Below, piece by piece: positions 55,593 to 64,000 of a stretch of 64,000 nt of DNA (its first letter is position 1; each line of letters begins with the position of its first letter). The notes below the pieces were generated by a model. The model saw nothing but the letters and a program-made list of their open reading frames with translations, searched no databases and had not been told where the DNA came from. A program made the position numbers and the translations under genes. The stretch is taken from assembly GCA_029168955.1 (NCBI GenBank), contig JAPDOI010000133.1, forward strand, positions 497,001 to 561,000. Direction: 5' to 3'. This DNA comes from Aplectana chamaeleonis (taxonomy: Eukaryota; Nematoda; Chromadorea; Rhabditida; Cosmocercidae).

Positions 55593-57949
55593 TGTCGTGA
55601 CTTCCGTCCGACTTATTCATCTAAAGGCCGCCGCCTGGCCTTCCGTCACTGGTCCCGCCACGATCTCTACAGAAGGATTGCATCATCATGCAGGGACGCA
55701 GAATCCGCACGACCCCCGTCGCCTGGCAAGTCAGAGCGTCAGTGTCGACGCCTCCTTGTCAGAGTGTGTGTCATCGATTGCCGTCATCGGGTGCGTTACT
55801 CTTCGTGCGTTCGCGTCACATGCCTGTGACGTCCTGCTTCCTTCGATCGTCGTCAGTCCTGCGAGTCGTCCTGCCGATCCCGCGTACGGAGGAGGGTCTA
55901 CCGTGCGGTGGCGTCCTGCCCGCACCTCCCCTGCTCCTGTCATCGCCTGATGGTAGAGCAGGGGCCTGGTCGACTTCCAGCCCTCACTGCCCGTGCGTCC
56001 GGTCCTCCCATGCCTGGGAGTTCGTCAGGTAGTAGGAGTTTGTCCTCTCCGTCTCAGCTGGGCAAGGTCCGTCCCTGACACGTAGGAGTAATGGTGTATT
56101 TTAACTTATGTATATATTTATTGCCGCGTTCAGTAGTTTAGTACTTTAAAGGGTAAACGCATATTTAAATACTTGTGTCCTGTTGTGTGGCAATATCATA
56201 CCGTACAGACGGTGTATACTTGGTTCGGTGACATATGTTATGTTTTGTGTGTACCGCGCAATGGCGGTTGTAGTTGGGTCAGACCTATCCTGGAGTTGGC
56301 CCTGGTTTGTGGGTAAGGGCGTGGGTACCAGCGTAGTGTGCGACCGGAGGCTGTAGGGCCTAACACACATGTAGTATTCCATATACTCGGTTTCCGCGTG
56401 GCAGGCATAAGCATAGGGGGCACGCCGTAAGTCCTCTGGTTCATTCGTGTCGGGCTAGCGGCTACTCACACTCCGTGACAACCGATGCTGCAAGGACGGA
56501 AACGCAGACTCGGGGTGTGGGTAGCACACGTCGCGACATGGTGCATCCGGCCGCAGTTAGACACGTGGGAAACCCGTGTCTGGCTGGCGTGATCGAATCC
56601 GCGCGTGCCCCCTTAGGCCGGTTGGGTCTCGGTGACTGCGTAGTAGCTAGCGTAGGGCCAGGGTAGTGCTAGGTAAGTTGTGGTGTCAGAGCGTTACAAG
56701 GGGATCTGGCGTTTGGGACAGAGCCCACCTCCTCCCTGTGGTCGCAGCTCTCCCTCTGCCGCCTCGGGTGGCACGGGCCGATGAGGGGGACAAGGAGGGT
56801 TGCGGATGGCCATGGACATGTCAGGGAGCAGGTGCAGCCGAAAGCTGTGAGGAGGCCCGCGTCAGGTCTTTCGCAACATCATGACCCCCTAGTAACCCCC
56901 TCGTGACCGCCTGGTTGCTTGTAGTTATCCCTCGCACCTTTGGTTCGTACCTATACGCCCATTATGTCACAATTACCCCTCTCCGTCTGGGTCTTCTTTG
57001 GGTTGGTTTGTAGGTTAGTCAACTGTCGGCGTGTGGTCCCAAACCATAGCTTGTCTTGGTTGGTTGACCGCTGTTTCGGTTGATAGGTAACTTAAGCGCT
57101 TGGTTTCCAGCTCGCATAACGGTCACTATATTGCTATATCGCGTTCCCTTCTCTACTTTACTAATTGCGCCTAGGTAAGTATGCGTAAGTTTATCCCCTA
57201 CGTCGTCCTCGGTGTATAACACTATATACCATCTTTGACCGCGTGCCAGCGTTCCGATTGGTGGCAGCAATCGGACCGTTTTGGTACAAAGGTCATAAAT
57301 TTGTGTTATTTTACACCGTTAGGTACCTTGCCCACTATTTCACACCATATACGGGACAAAACATCTCCATCAATTCCATCTCTACCTCACAAAAGGACGT
57401 TCCGGACAACGTACAAGGACTACTCGACCATCTACGGATCGCACTCGGTTTTGGGAGCAGTGCACTTTTAGCACTGGCACCCCCCAGGTATACCATCTAG
57501 GGTTTTTGGTCCGCGGTTTGGCGTTGGTTGGGTCATAATAGCGGTTATAGGCTCAATTTCGCGTCATTCGCCACCTTAATCCCTTTAACTGGGTTGGCAG
57601 CGTTGGCACTCCACTTTAACATCTTCCCCGTGCGCAACAACATCGCGCTCTACGACGTCAATTAGCTAGACTCTAGCTAACCTCGGTTAGCCTAGCTAAT
57701 TCTACTCGGACATGGATCAACACGTGTGCTCTGGTGTTTTACGACCGTCACGTCAACACCTGGATCGACTCCTCTGGATAATTACCATCGCCAGTGGATA
57801 CGCTTACAGTCACGCACGGTGACCTTGGATCGCGTCTGCAAGTTTGGGCGGAGCTACCTATGGCAAGCCAATCACCTATCCGGCACAGTTCCTGTGATGC
57901 GGCTTCAACATCTTCGCTGTTTGGTTTCCATATTTAACTGCTTCGCGTG
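55593..57949 (+). mobile_element. LTR-like unit 2 (2,357 bp)
   Basis: Tandem copy of 53231-55592 with scattered substitutions and small indels. Both units end CTTCGCGTG. Immediately after, the sequence reads GGTTTTTAAAACCAC; if the unit ends two bases earlier, a TGG start of a primer-binding site is possible. The canonical TG..CA ends are only half met (TG present, CA absent). Confidence 0.65.
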
Positions 57950-60900
57950 GTTTTTAAAACCACACTTATAACATATACTTGTAGGCTCACTTAACTCTGG
58001 GGCTCACTAAATAATGGCTGCAGGCCTTCATTCCATCTTAAAATCCTTTAAATCTGCGTTTCCGCAGTATTTCTGGCTTATCTGGGGCATTCAGGCCTCA
58101 ATAATGGGTTTTCGCACCTATTTCCATTCATTTGGTCGTTTTCGCTTTGTTCGGTTTAGTCGTGTTTCCTCGTGTCTCCACGTTCAAACGTGTTTTCGCG
58201 TGGATACGGAATTTACCGTTCAAATTTCGCGGTACGCAGTCCAAATTGCGTCCCGAAGCGAAAACGTGGTTGCCACCATTATTTCGTAATGTTCGTGAGG
58301 TCGACGGTGAATCATCATTGTCTTCACCTCGTCGGCACCAGCTCATCGCATGTGTTTTCACCTGCGTCATAATCAGCGTCTGTGGACTATTCCTAATTGT
58401 TGCTAAATATTCCCTATTCTGTTCAATAATATTCGGTCAGGTTTCCTTTTAAATTTTCCCTCGTGCAGTGCGCGCTTGTAAAATTCATATTTCCTCCGCG
58501 TGCAGTGATCTCATTCGTTTTCTAGTATTTTTCTATCATTTCAATTTCATCCCCTTTATTATCCCTCATCATTTCCCTTCTTATCCTGCACGCAATCCAA
58601 GATTCTCCGCGAAAGCAGTAAAATTTCCCAATCTCGCGTTTATAAATTTTTTGTCCCCAATCCCCCTTATCTCCAATTTTTCGCTCGCGTTTTACTGCTC
58701 AAAACCCAAAATTACACTGCACGTTTCCCAATATCCTGGCCACTTACCCTTTTAACATCCCATTTTGGCAGCTCTGGTTGTGTGTCAGCGTACCCGCGTG
58801 CGGATACCCTCTAAGAGGCATCCTCACCCCGTTTCGCCGACGTACTGCTGCGTTTGTTCGCTGTCTGTACGCGGGCGGCTCTATTCCCTGCCTGTGCGGT
58901 TTGGCAGCGACAAACTTCCTTCCCTATATCATCTTTAATTTTTTCTTACAATCGAACCGCAAATCCTCATTTTTACCCCTTCAAATCCCTCAAATTTGCC
59001 GCCTTTTTGCAGTTCACGGCACTCTATATCTGGTTTATAGTCCATCTCATCTGTTTCATCTCGTTGGCGCTCGTTAACGCAGGCTCCTCCTCGCCGCGTG
59101 CCTAGTCAGCCCGTAAAAGTTGCGCAAATGCCACGACCGCGTCGCGTCTCCGTGCGTCGCGTGTCCGCCAACTTCGAAAGGCTGCGTCGAGCAGCTGTCC
59201 ATTTCAGGTATTGATCTTCTCCAGCGTTTGTTGGATTCTAATCCTCATGGACTTTCTACCTGCTTTCGACTACTATGGTATTCCGGCATTTGCTACCATC
59301 TACATACTGGTCAGGTAACAGCTGCGTTTGAAACTTGTAGATTTTTGCGCTCGCTTGCAGCGTTTTCATTTTTTCAATTTCCCTTCTGGGTGTTCTGTTC
59401 AGTTTTTCAGGTATCTCCCCATATCCCCTCTCTTTACTAGGTCACCCCTTCATCTTTTTCCCCCGCACGCAGCGTCAAAATTGAGCAATGACCTTTTCAC
59501 TTTTTTTCTGACCCATAAACCCCTTTAAATTCACCCTAATTTTTCCTGCGTATACAGGGTTGCTAGAAGTCTGACCCGTAGCCTTATGGCCGCGTGTTGG
59601 ATTGATAAAAACCACGTACACGCCCAATCCCCACCAAAATCGTAATTTACGATTTTGGGTATTTCGCAATAAATCGTATTTTTTGATCATTGCTCACCAA
59701 CTGCGTTCAAGTTCCACGCAACTGACCAGTCTATCCCGGCTTCATTCATTTAGTGTCGGCTTCATTTCCCCTTAACATTGGTGGGATATTCCTTAGCCCT
59801 TACACTAAATTTTACCTGGACTTTCGTTTGTGTTTTCGTTGCACGTTATCGCGTAAATACTTGCGTGGTGACTTGCCACTTCAACACAAGAGAGTGGTTA
59901 CACTCTCCTACCTGGACTTGACTTAAAATTTGCTGGTCAATATTTTCTAAAAAATATCTCTGGACTTCACACTTAGGTTTTTCTCTCACATGTTGGCTAC
60001 AGTAACCGCGTTGCGTATCAGCTCGCGCACTTCTTGCGTCATCATCGCCTATTGTTCCTCATGTGTGCTACAATTAACCTTAGCGCAACGCGATTGCATC
60101 ATTGAGCAGTGTTAATTCTCCGTATTAACCTTTCACACCATTTATTACTTCTCTATATTTAACCGCGTCCACCAACTACCACAGTCCCTTTCCGTCCTCT
60201 CTAAATTTTTTCTCGGTGGACTCCGGCCAAAATTCCCTTTCTAAATTCCCCTCGTTTTCTATCTAGTTTCCTAAAAACTCTCAACCTTTTCCAAATTTCA
60301 CATTTTTCACTCAATCGCAATTTCCCTCAAATGTTTCAATTTTTAAAATTCCCCTATTTTTACAACAAAACTCCAAACAATTTTTTTCTTCCTACAATTT
60401 AATTTTAAATTGCAATTCAAAATTTTCTCCCATACTGCTCAATGGTTTGCCCGCGTATTGTCCACGCAAATTGACCAGCAATAAATCTCCGGATATGACG
60501 TTGTATTATGATGGCTGTGATCTGATATGCTAACTCACCGCGTTTCACGCAACTCGAGGCTAGCAATTCATTTCAAATAACATCTTTCGCCGTTCATAAT
60601 ACTCCTTTCTTTCTGTTTCGACTTCAATTCATTTAATCACTTCACATTTATCACATTTTCGATTCAGCTATATTGTAGATCACATAATCACATCATAATT
60701 ACTTTATATCATCTGTGATAATTATCCCTTTCAATAGCTAATGGTAGGCTTTGATCTTTATCGGTCTTCTTCAACTCAGAATCGCCAATTTTTTTTTCAA
60801 CTATACATACATACAAAATTATAATTATTTTTACACCTTTCGCGTTATGGCATCCTCGCCGCTCATGTTCATTCCCTTTTGTGCAGCACTCACATTTAGT

Positions 60901-61074
60901 TAGCTAGTTACTAACCAGCTTCTGCTTCATTTATTGTTGTTCTGCGAGTGCCTGCGGTTATCGACATAATAAATATACATCGTCGATTATGCCGTTTCGC
61001 ATATTTTTGGTTCCGACATGCGTTTTTAACTTTATTTTCAGGTAATTCGTGAGGTCCCCTGCTTCACAGCGATC
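57950..61074 (+). other. Long untranslated leader before the Gag-like ORF
   Basis: This 3.1-kb stretch is pyrimidine-rich on the plus strand, with no ORF above about 106 codons and no family resemblance. The string GCGT, often as CCGCGT, recurs far more than its complement ACGC. Its last bases carry TTTATTTTCAG at about 61041, a good splice acceptor 34 nt before the ATG of the ORF, so a splice from upstream is likely. Confidence 0.45.
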
Positions 61075-63141
61075 ATGTCGGAAAATGCGAACAACGGTTC
61101 CAAGGAACCACAATGCGACGCTCAGCAACCCCCTCTTGGGGCAGCAACGCCGCAGCCGCCTGCGCCTGCTCCACCTGCGCAGCCCGCTGCTATTTCACCG
61201 GCGTTATCGCCGCACAACCGCGTCGTACATGTTCAACCTCGTGAGCCATCACGTCAGTATGAGGAAGCTATTGCCAACAGGCGTCTCCTTCGTGAGGTCG
61301 CCGAGGTGATCGCCCCGTACGACCCCGTGGCGGCTCGGGAGTTGTTGAACACAGACGACATCAACATGGCTTATAGGCCTAGGGTGATCGAGCTAGTGTT
61401 CGGACCAACTCCGAGCACTAGAGCTACGGCTCAGCTCTCACCAGCGCATTCAGCGCCATCAACCGCGTCTGCACTAGCAGCGCCCGCGCAATCAACATCT
61501 GCGCCACCCGCGTCTGCTCAACCTACTGGTGGTCAGACTGCTATGGACCAGACAACGGAACATCCGCCTAAGTCGGACATCCCGCGTTTGGTCGAGAGCG
61601 ACGTGGAGCCTCCCAAGGCCCCATCCTCCGCGTTGCCTCCGCAGCAGCCAATGGTTCAGCAGTCTACTTCGGCACAGCAGCAGCAGCCTACTGGCGCACA
61701 ACAACCGCGTCAGGGTCGCGTGCGCTCGCCTTTGCGTTATGGAGGCTTTCATCGCATGTACCGCAGCGACACGTCGCCGCCGTGCAGCGAAAAGTCTTTC
61801 AGCGTGCAGCCGCCGGCTCATATGGAGCGCCGTGGAGGCGTAGCTTATCCGCGCTACGATCCACCTTCACCAAGGCAGCCCCATGCACCTTCGGCTCATC
61901 GCTTCCATCCATCGCGTCGCGCTTCGCCACATCCGGCTCGTCGCGCCTTGCCTCATCAGGCTCGCCGCGTCTCTCCATCGCCGGTGCGTCGCGCATCGCC
62001 ACAGCAGCGCTCGCCAAGGCCGCGCTCACCACATCGCAGCCCACCGCGTGAGCATAGCCGTCGTCATCATGACGAGGAGCTCTACGCACCGCTGCATTAC
62101 GCGCAGCCGCAGCGTTACTATCTGCCAGCGCCGCAACATTGCTATCCGCTGCCGCCACTTCAACCGTCGTGCGACAACCATTGGAGAGGTTTTCAGCCGC
62201 ATTGCCCCAACTGTCAAAGTCGGTACCGCTATCTAGTGGATTTGGCTATGCGCGAACCCCCAATGGGTCCCACATACGGTCCCGGCTATTACCATCAGCC
62301 GCGTTATAGCTCACGCAGGGACTATCACAGTCCACCGCGTGCAAGCTATAGCCCACAGCGCCGCGCAAATACATCACAGCGCAGCTATCACAGCCCGCCA
62401 CGTGAGGCGGAACATCATTCGCGAATGGCTCGTTCTCCCACACCGCGTCCACGCGACCACTCCCCTCATGGAGAGGATCGCCATGTGGAACGCACTCGCG
62501 CACTATCATCGCGCAGGGAGCCAACACCGCCTACGCGTCAATCTACCCCTAATCCTCCCCAATCAAGCACTCAGCTTGACGCCTCACGTCTGCCGCCCCC
62601 ATCTTCATCTCGCGCATCTTCCGCTCGCAACCCCCCTCGTGGTCCCACTCCGTCCTCGCGCCTGCAGGCTGGACCGCTAAGACGGCCCATTTTTACAGCA
62701 GCGTTCGACGAGGAAGGTAGACTCAAACCAGTCTACGTAACCCAACCCGGAGACCACGAGTATTCCCCATCCCGCTGCTTCTTCTGTGGTCAACACCACT
62801 TCAGCAGGGGTTGTCGTGTCGTGCCGTGTCTGTCGAACCGCGTGAGAATTCATGCGGATGACGGCAGATGCTTCATGTGTGGAGGCATCCATGCTGAGCA
62901 CGAATGCGAGCTTCGGGAACATCCGTGCCGAGCGTGTGGTGGTCATGGTCATCACCCCGCGTTCTGCCCGAATAGCTCTCGGCTTACCTGCGATGTACCG
63001 CACAGCGATTACGATCGCGTCATGCGTCGCGCTAGACGCCAGGCTCAAGCCGTACGAGATCATCATCGTGAAGCCGAGTTCAAGGCATACGAGATGGAGA
63101 TGAAGAAGAGAGAGCAAGAGGATGAGGAGGATGATGAGTAA
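61075..63141 (+). CDS. Gag-like protein with three BEL/Pao-type zinc knuckles
   Basis: A 688-codon uninterrupted ORF, by far the longest in the window. Residues 1-110 include a short ordered stretch (EEAIANRRLLREVAEVIAPYDPVAARELL). Residues about 110-540 are rich in P, S, R, H and Q with RRASP/RSPHR-like repeats. Residues 568-631 hold three knuckles: CFFCGQHHFSRGC (568-580), CFMCGGIHAEHEC (599-611) and CRACGGHGHHPAFC (618-631). Their order and spacing match Gag of BEL/Pao LTR retrotransposons. The tail is a basic-to-acidic helix (EMKKREQEDEEDDE). No protease, RT or integrase follows within the window. Open reading frame integrity suggests recent or maintained function. Alternatives: non-autonomous LTR element or a co-opted gag gene. 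Confidence 0.75.
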   Translation: MSENANNGSKEPQCDAQQPPLGAATPQPPAPAPPAQPAAISPALSPHNRVVHVQPREPSRQYEEAIANRRLLREVAEVIAPYDPVAARELLNTDDINMAYRPRVIELVFGPTPSTRATAQLSPAHSAPSTASALAAPAQSTSAPPASAQPTGGQTAMDQTTEHPPKSDIPRLVESDVEPPKAPSSALPPQQPMVQQSTSAQQQQPTGAQQPRQGRVRSPLRYGGFHRMYRSDTSPPCSEKSFSVQPPAHMERRGGVAYPRYDPPSPRQPHAPSAHRFHPSRRASPHPARRALPHQARRVSPSPVRRASPQQRSPRPRSPHRSPPREHSRRHHDEELYAPLHYAQPQRYYLPAPQHCYPLPPLQPSCDNHWRGFQPHCPNCQSRYRYLVDLAMREPPMGPTYGPGYYHQPRYSSRRDYHSPPRASYSPQRRANTSQRSYHSPPREAEHHSRMARSPTPRPRDHSPHGEDRHVERTRALSSRREPTPPTRQSTPNPPQSSTQLDASRLPPPSSSRASSARNPPRGPTPSSRLQAGPLRRPIFTAAFDEEGRLKPVYVTQPGDHEYSPSRCFFCGQHHFSRGCRVVPCLSNRVRIHADDGRCFMCGGIHAEHECELREHPCRACGGHGHHPAFCPNSSRLTCDVPHSDYDRVMRRARRQAQAVRDHHREAEFKAYEMEMKKREQEDEEDDE

Positions 63142-64000
63142 GTTGGGTAGGTTGAAAACAGCGTTCGTATTATCAAAACCGCGTTTAATATTCGTTGTTT
63201 TGGCAGACCTTAAGTCGCCCGTGTGTACATATTTTTTCGCGTCAACTCTACTTCAGATTCGGGTTTCGACGTGCCTTGGATGCAGTATGGTTGATCAAGT
63301 GCCTTTGGTCGAGAGGCTGTATATACTCGCTTTTCCCTGGGGCTTTCACTTGCTCAATTCATAGTCGGCCCGGGTTAGGAGTTTTATCAACACGTGCTTA
63401 ACACGTGTTTCGTTCGTGTGACCCGTGGGATATTTCCTTGGCGTGAAACAAGAAGCGTTTCACTAAATTCCCCCGTTCGGTGACGGAACGTGTATGAAAT
63501 TCGTGACTTCCCCCCGCGTCACAAACTAATCTAAAAAGTGTTTCATGTTCGACGTGTCGTTGATGATGCCGTTCGGTTCTCAGTCGTTATGGTCAATCAA
63601 GCCGTTCGTGCAAGCCGTACTGTCCAGTCGCGTTACCTCAATACGCGACTCACAATCTCACGTTGCCGTCAAACTCGATCTCGTCATGCCGTTACACTCT
63701 ATCGTCACAATGCGTCCAGCCGTCATGTACATATGGTGCTATCCCGTTCGTCAAGGATCTCGTCAACTGCGTTTACCCGTGATATTTTATTTATGTATAT
63801 ATTTTGTGTTGTAGTTTTTTGTATTGTGCGCCCTCTCCCGCACACCGTAGAATGTTCATAGAGGATGATAGAAGTGCAATGCCCCCAAAATGTCAGAAGC
63901 TGCAAGACCACGGACCGAGCCTGTCTCTTCTTGTGGATCGACCTCCAGCCCGTCATTCGTAATGGTCGTCGTCCATCGTAGGGTTAGGGTGTCCCTGAGA
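63142..64000 (+). other. Sequence after the Gag-like ORF
   Basis: No ORF above 107 codons. ACACGTGCTTAACACGTGT near 63392 is a short palindrome. At about 63500 TTCGTGACTTCC resembles the start of the LTR-like units (TGTCGTGACTTCC), and TTTATGTATATATTT near 63790 resembles their TATA region (ACTTATGTATATATTT), but the sequence between them does not visibly align. It might be a diverged right-hand LTR. Confidence 0.3.

Noticed and set aside
61492..62236. Several ORFs overlapping the Gag-like ORF in other frames, up to 119 codons
   Set aside because: Shadows of the GC-rich repetitive P/R/S/H coding sequence.

Overview
This window is nuclear DNA of a nematode, most likely a clade V (rhabditid) species. 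The evidence is intron-rich genes with GT-AG introns, AG splice acceptors 1-16 bases upstream of most start codons (as expected for spliced-leader trans-splicing), and five conserved proteins of ordinary metazoan size. From memory, C. elegans has did-2 next to the ETF-beta gene (F23C8.6/F23C8.5) and pri-2 close to hmg-20 (W02D9.1/W02D9.3), so two gene pairs look like conserved microsynteny.

Layout. 0.1-2.7 kb: a MITE, a tRNA-like sequence and a 1.7-kb inverted repeat. 4.3-11.6 kb (+): CHMP1/DID-2, an ESCRT-III subunit, with a 5.8-kb intron holding a decayed CR1/L2-like non-LTR retrotransposon. 13.7-19.2 kb (+): ETF beta subunit in eight exons, with introns full of fold-back elements. 19.7-23.3 kb (-): an HMG20-type HMG-box protein. 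26.4-31.2 kb (-): DNA primase large subunit PRI-2, with a 1.7-kb GC-rich minisatellite in intron 3. 33.4-41.0 kb (+): a YIPF6-type Golgi membrane protein whose introns hold a 114-bp tandem repeat, an RTE fragment and a TIR element. 40.1-44.1 kb and 49.8-53.2 kb: a direct segmental duplication that carries the last YIPF6 exon, RTE fragments, MITEs and a signal-peptide-like exon. 46.5-47.8 kb (+): the 3' part of a divergent CAP/SCP-like secreted protein gene. 53.2-58 kb: two tandem 2.36-kb LTR-like units. 58-61 kb: a long leader without ORFs. 61.1-63.1 kb (+): a 688-codon intact ORF with three BEL/Pao-Gag-like zinc knuckles and no polymerase behind it within the window.

The five host genes act in unrelated processes (endosomal sorting, mitochondrial electron transfer, chromatin, DNA replication, Golgi traffic) and share no pathway. 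Most of the remaining sequence is mobile-element debris. The strongest leads are the gag-only LTR-like locus at 53-63 kb, the duplication that dates several MITE insertions through empty sites, and the nested elements. All exon models were built by eye from reading frame, splice sites and remembered family sequences. No search or alignment program was run.
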